A stretch of DNA of 64,000 bases. Origin: Mucilaginibacter phyllosphaerae. Lineage in GTDB: Bacteria; Bacteroidota; Bacteroidia; Sphingobacteriales; Sphingobacteriaceae. Of this stretch, positions 15,784 to 24,724 are shown in pieces (within the stretch, counting starts at the first letter, position 1; the number at the start of each line of letters is the position of its first letter). The stretch is from contig NZ_SNQG01000005.1 of the NCBI RefSeq assembly GCF_004378255.1, positions 310,001 through 374,000 of the forward strand, read 5' to 3'. Under the pieces are notes generated by a model. The model was not told the DNA's origin. It searched no databases and saw only the letters and a program-made list of their open reading frames with translations. A program made the position numbers and the translations under genes.

Positions 15784-15840
15784 GACGAATGATTGACCGA
15801 ATTAAGATTTGACAACTTTTTAAAAGTTGTCAAATCTACC
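15784..15840. repeat. 57-bp direct repeat with long hairpin, copy 2
   Basis: Identical to 15628-15684, 156 bases downstream, including the same remnant of the GT2 3' end followed by the 16-bp-stem palindrome. It lies just beyond the yfhO terminator, between convergent genes. Confidence 0.9.
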
Positions 15841-15848
15841 GCCAAACA

Positions 15849-15882
15849 AAAAGAGCGACGAGTATTAACCCATCGCTCTTTT
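15849..15882 (-). terminator. Intrinsic terminator of the YfhO gene
   Basis: AAAAGAGCGA and TCGCTCTTTT form a perfect 10-bp stem with a 14-base loop, 18 bases after the stop of the minus-strand gene at 15900. The A/T-rich arms make it potentially bidirectional. Confidence 0.75.
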
Positions 15883-15899
15883 GATATCAAGATATATCC

Positions 15900-18377
15900 T
15901 TATGCTTTTTTAGCTTCCGGTTGTTTCTTTTTACGTTCTGAATATACAGCACCACCCAGTGCCAGTATCAATAACACCGATCCTGCTAACGAGATATTTT
16001 CGCCTGCGTAGTAGGATGTTGGGTGGAATATAAATTCAACTTTGTGATTACCCACAGGGATGGTTGCCGCACGTAACAGGTAATCGGCACGGTAGTATGG
16101 CTGCTCCTTACCGTCTATCAGCATCGTCCAGCCTTTGTCGTAATAGATCTCAGAAAATACAGCTACCTGGTTGGCGCTTGAACTGGTTTGATAAGTTAAA
16201 TGCTCAGGCTCGTAGCTTATTAGTTTGATGGTGCTGTTGTCATCAGGGCCTAATGGCAACGCTTCTACAACCTTTTTGTAGCTCTGGTCAATCATAGCCT
16301 CATCTTTAGGCGAGAAACTGCTGATAGCCTGCATTTCCTGGTCGGCATCTTTTACATACTTAACCGTTTTTACAAACCATGCGTTACCACAGGCAGTTGG
16401 GTTTGCACGCATGCCTGCGGCGCCTGTTTTAGGGTCGGCAGTGATGATGTATTTGGTGTTCAGCATATCCAAAACATCCTGGTTAATACTTTTGGTAAAC
16501 TGGTTTTCTACCAACTCATCAAAGCGCCTTAAACGTGCCGAATGGAATCCACCCACTGTTTTATAAAAATAAGATGAACGGGAATCATGAAAGGGGTCAG
16601 ACAGGCTCAAGTCAAATACCCTGAAATTAGGGTCTTTATCGCGCATCACAAATTCATCAACTTCACGTGGGGTATAAACCTGTGCTAAATTTTCTTTGGG
16701 GATAAAGGTATCATCTTTCAGATAGCGTTTGTCAACGCTCCACATATCTACCACTACCAGGCCCATAACTGCAAAAGCAGCAAATGTGGTACTTATTTTT
16801 TGTTTGATAACAATGTACAGCAAGCCAAAAATAAGTGCTACAAAAATAAAAGTACGGATGGCATCGGCTCTTTCCAAAGCTTCGCGATCCTGGATCAGGG
16901 CATTGGCAACAGAATTAGCCATAGCACCATCCCCTCTGAAAGCCTGGGTTAAGCCTGTTATAAGCGTTTGATGCTCGGTAGATTTAAAGCTTAAAATCAA
17001 GCCCGGTAAGGCTATCATTAATAGGGTTATACCACCGGTAATGTAAAATGCTATTTTGGTTTTATTAAAAACATATGCCTTATCGCGGTTAATAAATACC
17101 TCGTTAAGCGCCAGGAAACCTAATATAGGGAAGCAGAGCGACGCAATTACCAACGTAGATTCTACTGCTCGAAACTTATTATAGAGCGGGAAATAATTAA
17201 AGAAAAGATCTGACAGGAACGGCAAATTTTTACCGAATGACAAGAACACGCTTAACAATACGGCTGATAATAACCACCATTTAATCCGGTTCTTAACGAT
17301 CAGCAATCCTAATACGAATAAAAAGAACACTACTGCCCCAAAATACCATGGGCCGTTTGTGCTTGGCTTGTTACCCCAATATAAAGGCACCTGTGCGGCA
17401 AATTGTTGTGCCTGCGCCGGGTCGATACCCTTATCTGTTAAAACTTTGGCAACCTTTGAATCTTCGCCTGCAGTGGTGCCGGTACCGCCGCCATAAGCAT
17501 TAGGGATAAAAAAGGTAAAAACTTCTGTAACGCTTTCACTCCAGGTGTAGGCGTAATCTTTTGCTAAACCTGTGCTTGCCGTAGTGGTTTCGCTTTTTAA
17601 ATTCGGTTTACCGCGTATAGTGTATTTACTGTATTCATAGGTTGTCCATAGCGAGCCTGCGTTTACCAGCACAGCCAGTATTGTTGCACCTGCCAAAAAG
17701 CCGATAGCTTTAAAAAATGGCGTGGTAAGTTTGGCTTTTATTGCATGGTAAAGCTCTATACCTATTAATATAGCAACCGCCAATAGCAGGTAAAAGGTCA
17801 TCTGCACGTGGTTGGAGCGGATCTCCATCGCCAGGAAAAACGCTGTTAAAGCGCCGCCTGTAATATACTGGCCTCTAAGCGTCATGATAATACCTGCAAC
17901 TATTGGTGCAAAAAACGCTATAGCATAAGCCTGGTTAGCATGCCCGGCTTCAATATAAATAAAGTTGTAGGATGAGAATGCGAAGGCAACGGCGCCTGCT
18001 GCTGCCAGCCAGTTGTTTAGCTTTAAAGTGCAGAACAAAAAGTAGGCACCAAACATGTAAAGCAAAATAGTATCAACCGGGTTTGGGAATACCGTTTTTA
18101 AGGCATCAATTACGTAAGTAGTGGCATTAGAGCCATATTTTGCCCAAATTTGATAACTTGGCATACCGCCAAACATCTGGTTTGTCCATAATGGGGCGTG
18201 GCCTGTTTTAGCTTTAACGTCCATTATTTCTTTTTGCATGGCCTGGGCTTGCAAAACGTCGCCCTGGTACATTACCTTACCCTGCATAATGGGGTTAAAG
18301 AAGTAGGCAAAGGCCAGTACGAAAAATATTGCAGCGACTATAAGATGGCCACTATTACGCTTTATCCAGTTATTCAT
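15900..18377 (-). CDS. YfhO family membrane protein
   Basis: An 825-residue polytopic membrane protein. It starts with a single hydrophobic helix after NNWIKRNSGHL, followed by the family-typical loop QGDVLQAQAMQKE and FGGMPSYQIWAKYG, then a dozen or so membrane helices. After about residue 560 comes a large extracytoplasmic domain (RVFDLSLSDPFHDSRSSYFY, KTVGGFHSARLRRFDELVE) and a final helix before a KKK tail. YfhO proteins are GT-C-fold relatives linked to glycosylation of cell-wall polymers or lipids; the substrate here is unknown. Two small membrane protein genes lie upstream on the same strand. Confidence 0.88.
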   Translation of the reverse strand: MNNWIKRNSGHLIVAAIFFVLAFAYFFNPIMQGKVMYQGDVLQAQAMQKEIMDVKAKTGHAPLWTNQMFGGMPSYQIWAKYGSNATTYVIDALKTVFPNPVDTILLYMFGAYFLFCTLKLNNWLAAAGAVAFAFSSYNFIYIEAGHANQAYAIAFFAPIVAGIIMTLRGQYITGGALTAFFLAMEIRSNHVQMTFYLLLAVAILIGIELYHAIKAKLTTPFFKAIGFLAGATILAVLVNAGSLWTTYEYSKYTIRGKPNLKSETTTASTGLAKDYAYTWSESVTEVFTFFIPNAYGGGTGTTAGEDSKVAKVLTDKGIDPAQAQQFAAQVPLYWGNKPSTNGPWYFGAVVFFLFVLGLLIVKNRIKWWLLSAVLLSVFLSFGKNLPFLSDLFFNYFPLYNKFRAVESTLVIASLCFPILGFLALNEVFINRDKAYVFNKTKIAFYITGGITLLMIALPGLILSFKSTEHQTLITGLTQAFRGDGAMANSVANALIQDREALERADAIRTFIFVALIFGLLYIVIKQKISTTFAAFAVMGLVVVDMWSVDKRYLKDDTFIPKENLAQVYTPREVDEFVMRDKDPNFRVFDLSLSDPFHDSRSSYFYKTVGGFHSARLRRFDELVENQFTKSINQDVLDMLNTKYIITADPKTGAAGMRANPTACGNAWFVKTVKYVKDADQEMQAISSFSPKDEAMIDQSYKKVVEALPLGPDDNSTIKLISYEPEHLTYQTSSSANQVAVFSEIYYDKGWTMLIDGKEQPYYRADYLLRAATIPVGNHKVEFIFHPTSYYAGENISLAGSVLLILALGGAVYSERKKKQPEAKKA

Positions 18378-18466
18378 TTAAACTTTTTTAGGGATAGTAA
18401 TTTTCAATCTTCAAAAATAGAAAATTGAACGAGATTAGAAACGATAAGTTTTTATAAGATATTTAC

Positions 18467-18763
18467 TTAGCAACGGTGGGGCTGGTTGCTAAAATAGAAG
18501 AACAGGAATACCATGAACAATAAACTTAATATGTAGATCAAAATATTAAGCTTATTATACTCCTCGCAGTTGCGGCGAATGGTGTAAACATTGTAAAGGG
18601 CAAGGATACCAATTGCAGCCCAAAAAAAGTTATTAATGGTACGGCAGCCCGTAAACAGCTGTATCAATACAGCCAGTACAATGCAGTTAGTAAGTACTAA
18701 AAGTAAAGATGGTGGCGTATTATTATGGTTACGCCTGCGTTTATATAGGCCTTCGGGTAACAT
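18467..18763 (-). CDS. Small hypothetical membrane protein
   Basis: A 98-residue protein with three hydrophobic segments (about residues 20-38, 45-60 and 72-90) and basic ends, not recognised. It begins 4 bases after the stop of the DUF4834 gene and 89 bases ahead of the YfhO gene, so the three are probably one operon. Residues NCEEYNKLN sit between the second and third helices. Confidence 0.6.
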   Translation of the reverse strand: MLPEGLYKRRRNHNNTPPSLLLVLTNCIVLAVLIQLFTGCRTINNFFWAAIGILALYNVYTIRRNCEEYNKLNILIYILSLLFMVFLFFYFSNQPHRC

Positions 18764-18767
18764 TGGT

Positions 18768-19016
18768 TTATTTAATTTCTTCGTAATCTACAAACTCTCC
18801 TTCAGAATCCGGAACAGCACTTTTAGCTTCGGGCTTGTAATCAACCCGTACGCGGCCATCCGGCTTTGGTTGCTGATAGTTGTTTTGCTGACGGGCCTGC
18901 TCCTGCGCTTTATTAATTACACTGTTAAAAAGCATCGGCAAAAACAAGCGCACTAAGGCACGTATAATGTATAACGAACAAATGGTAATGATCAAAAAAC
19001 GGATTAAAACACCCAT
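18768..19016 (-). CDS. DUF4834-like small membrane-anchored protein
   Basis: An 82-residue protein with one N-terminal membrane helix (MGVLIRFLIITICSLYIIRA) and a polar tail containing a Gln/Asn-rich linker and an acidic end (SEGEFVDYEEIK). This layout matches the DUF4834 family found throughout Bacteroidota, of unknown function. It is the first gene of a likely three-gene operon ending with YfhO. Confidence 0.72.
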   Translation of the reverse strand: MGVLIRFLIITICSLYIIRALVRLFLPMLFNSVINKAQEQARQQNNYQQPKPDGRVRVDYKPEAKSAVPDSEGEFVDYEEIK

Positions 19017-19143
19017 CTCAAATTAAATTTAGCTTTACAAATATAAGTATATAACGGAAAATTTGTTTCGATTTATATAATGTCCAGATGCGAGGTTAGA
19101 TAGACAAGTCCATTGGCGCAGTTATTCTCCCCCATTTGCATAT

Positions 19144-21171
19144 TTACGAAAACTTTTCTTCCATCGTTTTTTCCAGCGCAAACATTTCGTCGCGCAGTTT
19201 GGCTGCTAACAAAAAGTCCATATTTTTTGCGGCGGCAACCATGTCCTTACGGGTATTCTCGATAGATTTTTTCAGATCGGCCTTGGTCATGTATTGCACT
19301 ATTGGGTCGGCAGCAAGGGTCAGGGTATCTGTTTCCACGTAAGCCTTTTGCACACCGCCCTTAAAGTCTACCACCGAGGTTTGCTCCATGATCTCTTCTT
19401 TTGATTTGCCTACCGTACGCGGCGTAATGCCATGCTCCTCGTTATACTTTATCTGCAATTCGCGGCGGCGCATAGTTTCAGACATCGTTATCTCCATCGA
19501 GTCGGTGATCTTATCGGCATACATAATAACCCGCCCCCTATCGTTACGGGCCGCACGACCAATGGTTTGGATCAGCGAACGCTCCGACCGCAGGAAACCT
19601 TCTTTATCCGCATCCAAAATGGCTACTAATGATACCTCGGGCAGATCCAGTCCCTCGCGCAATAAGTTGATCCCTATCAGTACATCAAACTCGCCCAGGC
19701 GCAGGCCGCGTAAGATCTCTACACGCTGCAAGGTTTTTACTTCCGAGTGGATGTAGCGGCATTTAATGCCCAGCCTATCCATATACTTGGCCAGTTCTTC
19801 GGCCATGCGTTTAGTCAGGGTGGTCACCAGCACGCGATCGCCCATTTTAATAGTTTTATCCACCTCATCCAGCAAATCATCTACCTGGTTAATTACCGGG
19901 CGCACTTCAATTATCGGATCGAGCAGGCCGGTTGGGCGTATCACCTGTTCTACCACTACCCCGCCAGATTTCTCCAGTTCGAAATCGGCAGGGGTTGCGC
20001 TTACATAAATGGTTTGCGGGGCCAGGCGTTCAAACTCCTGGAAGTTTAACGGCCTGTTATCCATTGCCGCAGGCAAACGGAAACCATAATCAACCAACGA
20101 GATCTTCCTGGACCTGTCACCGCCATACATCGCGCGGATCTGTGGTACGGTAACGTGGCTTTCATCAATCACCATCAGGTAATCATCCGGGAAATAATCT
20201 AATAAACAGAACGGGCGCATACCCGGTTGGCGGCCATCAAAAAAGCGCGAATAATTTTCGATACCACTACAGTAACCCAATTCGCGGATCATCTCCAGGT
20301 CGTAATTAACCCTTTCTTCCAATCGCTTGGCCTCTATAAAGCGGCCATCGTCTATAAACTGCTTTTTACGGCTTTCCAGTTCTTCCTGTATCGCCCAAAC
20401 AGATTGCTGAAAACGCTCTCGCGGGGCAACGTATAAGTTGGCGGGATAAACCACCATATGCGTCATCTTCTCGATGGTTTTACCGGTGGTGATATCAAAG
20501 GTGCTTAACTCTTCTATATCATCCCCAAAAAAGCTGATGCGATAAGCATAATCCATATATGCCGGGAAAATATCCACCGTATCTCCTTTTACCCTAAATG
20601 TACCACGTTTAAAATCAGCCGTGGTACGGGCGTATAGTATCTCTACCAAACGATGTAAAAAAGCATTCCTGCTAATGCGGGTACCTACCGCAAATTTAAA
20701 TACCGAATTGGCAAAATCCTCGGGATTACCCATACCATAAATACAGGATATGGATGATACTACTATTACATCCCTGCGGCCACTCATCAGTGCCGATGTG
20801 GTGCGCAAACGGAGTTTTTCTATTTCCTCGTTAATCTGCAGATCTTTTTCAATGTAGGTATTTGATGAGGGGATAAACGCCTCGGGCTGGTAATAATCAT
20901 AGTAGGATACAAAGTAGTTCACGGCATTATCCGGGAAGAACTGTTTAAATTCGCCATACAATTGTGCCGCCAGGGTTTTATTATGACTCAGTATTAGCGT
21001 AGGCTTTTGGGTTTGCTCAATTACGTTGGCAATAGTAAAGGTTTTACCCGAGCCCGTAACCCCCAACAGGGTCTGGAACGGATCGGCATTATTTACACCA
21101 TCAACCAGTTGCTTAATAGCGCCGGGCTGATCACCGGTGGGTACGTACTGAGAAGTTATTTTAAAATCCAT
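19144..21171 (-). CDS. uvrB: Excinuclease ABC subunit B
   Basis: A full-length 675-residue UvrB, the damage-verifying helicase of nucleotide excision repair. Walker A is GVTGSGKTFT, the beta-hairpin region SYYDYYQPEAFIPSSNTYIE follows, then the DEAD-box-like DESHV, SATPADFE, the helicase C-terminal motifs (RYIHSEVKTLQRVEILRGLR, GINLLREGLDLPEV, QTIGRAARN) and the UvrC-binding UVR motif (MVAAAKNMDFLLAAKLRDEM) at the C-terminus. Transcribed alone; uvrA and uvrC are not in the window. Confidence 0.97.
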   Translation of the reverse strand: MDFKITSQYVPTGDQPGAIKQLVDGVNNADPFQTLLGVTGSGKTFTIANVIEQTQKPTLILSHNKTLAAQLYGEFKQFFPDNAVNYFVSYYDYYQPEAFIPSSNTYIEKDLQINEEIEKLRLRTTSALMSGRRDVIVVSSISCIYGMGNPEDFANSVFKFAVGTRISRNAFLHRLVEILYARTTADFKRGTFRVKGDTVDIFPAYMDYAYRISFFGDDIEELSTFDITTGKTIEKMTHMVVYPANLYVAPRERFQQSVWAIQEELESRKKQFIDDGRFIEAKRLEERVNYDLEMIRELGYCSGIENYSRFFDGRQPGMRPFCLLDYFPDDYLMVIDESHVTVPQIRAMYGGDRSRKISLVDYGFRLPAAMDNRPLNFQEFERLAPQTIYVSATPADFELEKSGGVVVEQVIRPTGLLDPIIEVRPVINQVDDLLDEVDKTIKMGDRVLVTTLTKRMAEELAKYMDRLGIKCRYIHSEVKTLQRVEILRGLRLGEFDVLIGINLLREGLDLPEVSLVAILDADKEGFLRSERSLIQTIGRAARNDRGRVIMYADKITDSMEITMSETMRRRELQIKYNEEHGITPRTVGKSKEEIMEQTSVVDFKGGVQKAYVETDTLTLAADPIVQYMTKADLKKSIENTRKDMVAAAKNMDFLLAAKLRDEMFALEKTMEEKFS

Positions 21172-21340
21172 TACTCAAAAATAGTGATTAGTGACCGAAG
21201 ATTTGTGATTAGGCTGTCAAGATTGCTAAGTATTTTAGTTGCAAATAAAATACCTGTTAATGACAACCCTATGTCAGCATCTTTTACACAACCAAATTAT
21301 TTAAATATTGATTGGTAAATTCCATCTAATTAGCAAGGCC

Positions 21341-21395
21341 TCTCCCCTGCCCCTCTCCTTTGGAGAGGATTTAGGTGAGGCTTTTGGAGGGGCTT
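21341..21395. repeat. CCTCTCC-TTT-GGAGAGG hairpin repeat
   Basis: A C-rich/G-rich palindrome, with GCCTC/GAGGC outer arms, between divergent uvrB and upp. Members of the same family lie at 1517-1588 and 53789-53868. Confidence 0.6.
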
Positions 21396-21421
21396 CCAAC
21401 TAAAAAGCATTATCTTTAACC

Positions 21422-22078
21422 ATGCCATTAACACAGCCTTTCATCCTCAATAAAACCAATAGCATTGCCAACCAGTTTTTAGCCGAGCTGCGGGATGTTA
21501 CCATACAGCAGGATAAATACCGTTTCCGCAAGAACCAGGAAAGACTGGGCGAAATACTGGCCTACGAGATCAGCAAAATCCTTAACTATAAATCTGCTGA
21601 TGTACAAACACCATTGGGCACAGCCAATATTAATTTAGCGGCAGAGCAACCCGTTGTTGCTACTATACTACGCGCCGGGCTGCCCTTTCATCAGGGCTTC
21701 ATCAATTTTTTTGACCGTGCCGATAGTGCCTTTATCACCGCCTGTCGCAAAACAAAAAAGAGCGGCGCCTTTACTATTCAGATCGATCAGATTTCCGCCC
21801 CTAACCTGGACGGCAAAACCCTAATTATGTGCGATACCATGCTGGCCACCGGGCAAAGTACCGTATTGGTTTGTAAAGAGATTATAGCCCAATATCAACT
21901 AAAAGCCCTGCATATAGCTGCCGTTATAGCCAGCAACGAAGGTATTGCCCATGTACGCGCCAACTTACCGAACGCAAAAATATGGACCTGCGCCGTTGAT
22001 GACGAAATGACGAGCAAGGCTTACATCGTACCGGGTTTAGGCGATGCAGGCGATTTGGCGTTTGGGGAGAAGGTGTAA
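21422..22078 (+). CDS. upp: Uracil phosphoribosyltransferase
   Basis: A 218-residue type I phosphoribosyltransferase that makes UMP from uracil and PRPP in pyrimidine salvage. Visible landmarks are ATILRAGLPFHQGFINFFD (flexible loop region), the PRPP-binding motif MCDTMLATGQST and the C-terminal uracil-binding YIVPGLGDAGDLAFG. A TATCTTTA box, one base off the Bacteroidota -7 consensus, is 3 bases before the ATG. The pyrimidine nucleotidase-like gene downstream makes a nucleotide-salvage grouping plausible. Confidence 0.95.
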   Translation: MPLTQPFILNKTNSIANQFLAELRDVTIQQDKYRFRKNQERLGEILAYEISKILNYKSADVQTPLGTANINLAAEQPVVATILRAGLPFHQGFINFFDRADSAFITACRKTKKSGAFTIQIDQISAPNLDGKTLIMCDTMLATGQSTVLVCKEIIAQYQLKALHIAAVIASNEGIAHVRANLPNAKIWTCAVDDEMTSKAYIVPGLGDAGDLAFGEKV

Positions 22079-22089
22079 TTGATAGACGA

Positions 22090-22123
22090 TTTGAAATTTA
22101 CGATTTGAAATATAATACCTTTG
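22090..22123 (+). promoter_or_regulatory. Bacteroidota promoter TTTG-N22-TACCTTTG
   Basis: A -33-like TTTG (22090-22093) and a -7 box TACCTTTG (22116-22123) lie between upp and the nucleotidase gene, giving the latter its own start about 10 bases ahead of its ATG. The spacing is slightly longer than usual. Confidence 0.5.
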
Positions 22124-22140
22124 AATCAAAATGTGAATGC

Positions 22141-22863
22141 ATGGCCCAATCTACAATCGTAAACCGCACATCTAAATACAAACACATCTTCTTCGACCTT
22201 GACCACACCATTTGGGATTTTGATAAGAACGCTGAAGAAACCCTGCACGAACTTTATAGCACTTATAAGTTAAAAGATATCGGCCTAAAATCGGCAGACC
22301 TGTTTATCGAAACTTATACCCGCCATAACCACCGGCTTTGGGCACAATATCACCTGGGCGAAATCACCAAGGATGAACTGCGCGAAGCCCGTTTTAAAAG
22401 CACCTTTATTGAATTAGGTGTACAGCCCGACCTAATGCCTGCGGATTTTGAGGACGCTTATGTAATGCTTGGCCCTACTAAAACAAACTTGTTTCCGCAT
22501 GCGCACGAAACGCTGGCTTACCTGCAAGGCAAGTACACGCTGCATTTGATCTCTAACGGGTTTAAAGAATCTACCGAAATGAAGGTTGCAGGCACTAACC
22601 TGTCGCCCTACTTTCAAAACATCATTATATCCGAAGTGGTGGGCGTTAATAAACCCGACCCGGCCATATTTAAACATGCTATTGAACTGGCGGGTGCCAC
22701 CATCCCCGAAAGTGTAATGATTGGGGACAGCATTGAGGCAGATATCCGCGGAGCTATGGGCGTAGGTATGGATGCCATTTATTTTAACCCTCTGCAGGCA
22801 GAAAAACCTGCAGATGTGGACATGCAGATACACCATTTAAAAGAGTTAACTTTACTGTTATGA
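22141..22863 (+). CDS. yjjG: YjjG-like noncanonical pyrimidine nucleotidase (HAD)
   Basis: A 240-residue HAD hydrolase of subfamily IA. Motif I is FFDLDHTIWDF, motif II HLISNGFKEST, motif III has the lysine in VVGVNKPDPAIF, and motif IV is MIGDSIEADIRGAMGVG. The helical cap contains HLGEITKDELREARF. YjjG enzymes dephosphorylate dUMP, dTMP and modified pyrimidine nucleotides. An upstream TTG at 22105 keeps the frame open, but the ATG at 22141 lies just beyond the promoter and is preferred. The stop overlaps the DinB-like gene (ATGA). Confidence 0.88.
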   Translation: MAQSTIVNRTSKYKHIFFDLDHTIWDFDKNAEETLHELYSTYKLKDIGLKSADLFIETYTRHNHRLWAQYHLGEITKDELREARFKSTFIELGVQPDLMPADFEDAYVMLGPTKTNLFPHAHETLAYLQGKYTLHLISNGFKESTEMKVAGTNLSPYFQNIIISEVVGVNKPDPAIFKHAIELAGATIPESVMIGDSIEADIRGAMGVGMDAIYFNPLQAEKPADVDMQIHHLKELTLLL

Positions 22864-23390
22864 ACCTCACCAAAGAGCGCCGCGCAATTGATACCGCATT
22901 AGATACCTACCGCCGGCAATTGGATACTTTTACCGACGAGCGGTTTACACAAACACCGCCCATGGGTGGGTGGAGTTATACCGAAGTTTACGACCATATA
23001 CTTAAGGCAAGCCTAAATTCGGCAATAGCTTTAGAATGCTGTACTAATAATACCTGCCCGCCTACTAAAAAAGGCATGAACTTTTGGGGGCATTATGTAA
23101 TGTTTATGGGGAGTTTCCCGCCCGGTAAATTTAAAGTACCCAGATCCGTATCTGAAAAAATATCTCCCAAAAAGTCAGATAAAGAAGACATTAAAAATTT
23201 GATCATAAAAACCCGCAAAAAAATTGAATTAGTTGCTGCAATGGTAAACGATGCACCTAAAAATGCCCGCTGGGCGCATCCGCGCCTGGGTATGTTAAAT
23301 GCCCCGCAATGGTTTAAATTTATCCGCGTGCATTTGCAGCATCATTTAAAGCAATTAGAACGTATTAAAAATAACTTTGCCAAAGGATAG
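22860..23390 (+). CDS. DinB-like four-helix protein
   Basis: A 176-residue protein of the DinB/YfiT superfamily. It starts with a helix containing DTYRRQLDTFTDERF, then the characteristic PPMGGWSYTEVYDHILKASL with the first metal His, and ends with VHLQHHLKQLERIK with the last His pair. Family members are metal-dependent and some use bacillithiol or other thiols; this member's activity is unknown. It is translationally coupled to the yjjG-like gene by a four-base overlap. Confidence 0.82.
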   Translation: MNLTKERRAIDTALDTYRRQLDTFTDERFTQTPPMGGWSYTEVYDHILKASLNSAIALECCTNNTCPPTKKGMNFWGHYVMFMGSFPPGKFKVPRSVSEKISPKKSDKEDIKNLIIKTRKKIELVAAMVNDAPKNARWAHPRLGMLNAPQWFKFIRVHLQHHLKQLERIKNNFAKG

Positions 23391-23405
23391 CCTTAAAGCG
23401 TTCAT

Positions 23406-23420
23406 GTTCACAGCGTGAAC
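23406..23420 (+). terminator. Weak hairpin after the DinB-like gene
   Basis: GTTCAC-AGC-GTGAAC, 16 bases after the stop, could be the end of the upp-yjjG-dinB transcript. There is no T-run, so the call is tentative. The rest of 23421-23658 shows no gene. Confidence 0.3.
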
Positions 23421-23658
23421 ACTATACCATTTACACAAATAATTCATAGTCAGACATTTAGTATTATACTTACTGATACCGCTAAACTTTCATGTACTTT
23501 TCATTTGATTTGGGTAACTTACCATACCCAAACAGGCCAATAACGGCCTGCAAACGCCTGCTATCTAATTATTTTTTGTTTTGCGTAACCTTTAACATTT
23601 AACACAGTCTTAACACTACAATAATTTGATTAGTTGATATTTGTAAAAATAAGGAAAG

Positions 23659-23769
23659 ATGAATTTTGAATTTACTTACTTGTTTGTAATAGGATTGCTG
23701 GTATTGCTTGGTGCATTTTATCTAAGCCCTTACGAACTAAAGGTTAACGAAGACGACGACGAGGAATAA
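23659..23769 (+). CDS. 36-residue membrane microprotein with acidic tail
   Basis: ATG at 23659 opens MNFEFTYLFVIGLLVLLGAF, continues YLSPYELKVNEDDDEE and stops with TAA at 23769. It has one membrane helix (about residues 6-22) and a strongly acidic cytoplasmic or periplasmic end. AAGGAAAG directly precedes the ATG, a rare Shine-Dalgarno-like run here, and GATATTTG (one base off TAnnTTTG) sits about 24 bases upstream. Helix plus charged tail, own promoter-like box and placement in an otherwise empty 450-base gap argue for a real gene. Function unknown. Confidence 0.6.
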   Translation: MNFEFTYLFVIGLLVLLGAFYLSPYELKVNEDDDEE

Positions 23770-23837
23770 GATCCTCCCGTTTGCCCAACACCCGGCGTAC
23801 ATAAATTAACGGCTATTAACTTAGCCCATCCATTTTA

Positions 23838-24692
23838 ATGGCAAAACGCGAAGTAGATATAGTTATCATATCTGATGTCCATTTAGGCACATACGGCTGC
23901 CACGCCAAAGAACTCCTTAAATATCTTAAAAGTATTAAGCCCAAAATGCTTATCCTCAACGGGGATATTATAGACATTTGGCAATTCAGTAAATCTTATT
24001 GGCCCGAAACACACATGAAGGTGGTGCGCCGCATTTTGAAGTTTGTAACCGAGGGCGTACCCGTGTATTACCTTACCGGCAACCACGATGAAATGCTGCG
24101 TAAATTTACTGATTTTAACCTGGGCACCTTTCAGCTGCTGGATAAGATCGTGCTGAATATTGACGGGCATAAAGCCTGGATCTTTCATGGTGATGTATTT
24201 GATGTAACCATGCAACACTCTAAATGGCTGGCCAAATTAGGTGCGGTGGGTTACGATACGCTGATCCTGATCAACAGTATGACCAATTGGTTACTGACCG
24301 CTATGGGCAGGCCAAAGATGAGCTTCTCGCAAAAAATAAAGGCTAAATTTAAAGATGCCGTAAAGTTTATTAATCAGTTTGAGCAAACGGCTGCCGACCT
24401 GGCCGTAGAGAAAGCCTACACCTACGTTATCTGCGGGCATATCCACCATGCCGAGATCCGCGAGATCCAATCTACCGAAAACACAGGTTCGGTATTATAT
24501 CTAAACAGCGGCGACTGGGTGGAAAGCCTTACCGCTTTAGAATATCATGATAAGCAATGGACGGTGTTTAAATACCGGCCTGAAGATTTTAAACAGGATA
24601 ACGACGAAGATGACACCTCAGACACCGAGGACCTTAACGCCAAACTGGATGTACGCAGCCTGTTAGAAAGATTTAAGCAGGAAGCGCATTAA
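23838..24692 (+). CDS. LpxH-like metallophosphoesterase
   Basis: A 284-residue calcineurin-type phosphoesterase. Metal-binding motifs appear in order: IISDVHLGTYG, LNGDIIDIW, LTGNHDE, WIFHGDVFD and ICGHIHHAEI. These match the UDP-2,3-diacylglucosamine hydrolase (LpxH) family, which makes lipid X in lipid A synthesis, although it is longer than E. coli LpxH and has an acidic tail (DNDEDDTSDTEDLN). A lipid A role fits the other envelope genes here; a relative acting on a different pyrophosphate is possible. Followed after 32 bases by a glycosyltransferase-like gene. Confidence 0.82.
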   Translation: MAKREVDIVIISDVHLGTYGCHAKELLKYLKSIKPKMLILNGDIIDIWQFSKSYWPETHMKVVRRILKFVTEGVPVYYLTGNHDEMLRKFTDFNLGTFQLLDKIVLNIDGHKAWIFHGDVFDVTMQHSKWLAKLGAVGYDTLILINSMTNWLLTAMGRPKMSFSQKIKAKFKDAVKFINQFEQTAADLAVEKAYTYVICGHIHHAEIREIQSTENTGSVLYLNSGDWVESLTALEYHDKQWTVFKYRPEDFKQDNDEDDTSDTEDLNAKLDVRSLLERFKQEAH

Positions 24693-24724
24693 TCCATTAT
24701 ATTTGCCCGTCACATCAGCTATCT

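Noticed and set aside
15594..15890. Minus-strand 98-codon frame with an internal repeated peptide (VDLTTFKKLSNLN)
   Set aside because: It is just the translation of the two 57-bp palindromic repeats and the end of the GT2 gene.
23391..23658. Possible tRNA or small RNA in the gap after the DinB-like gene
   Set aside because: I found no cloverleaf arms or T-loop consensus; only one weak hairpin.
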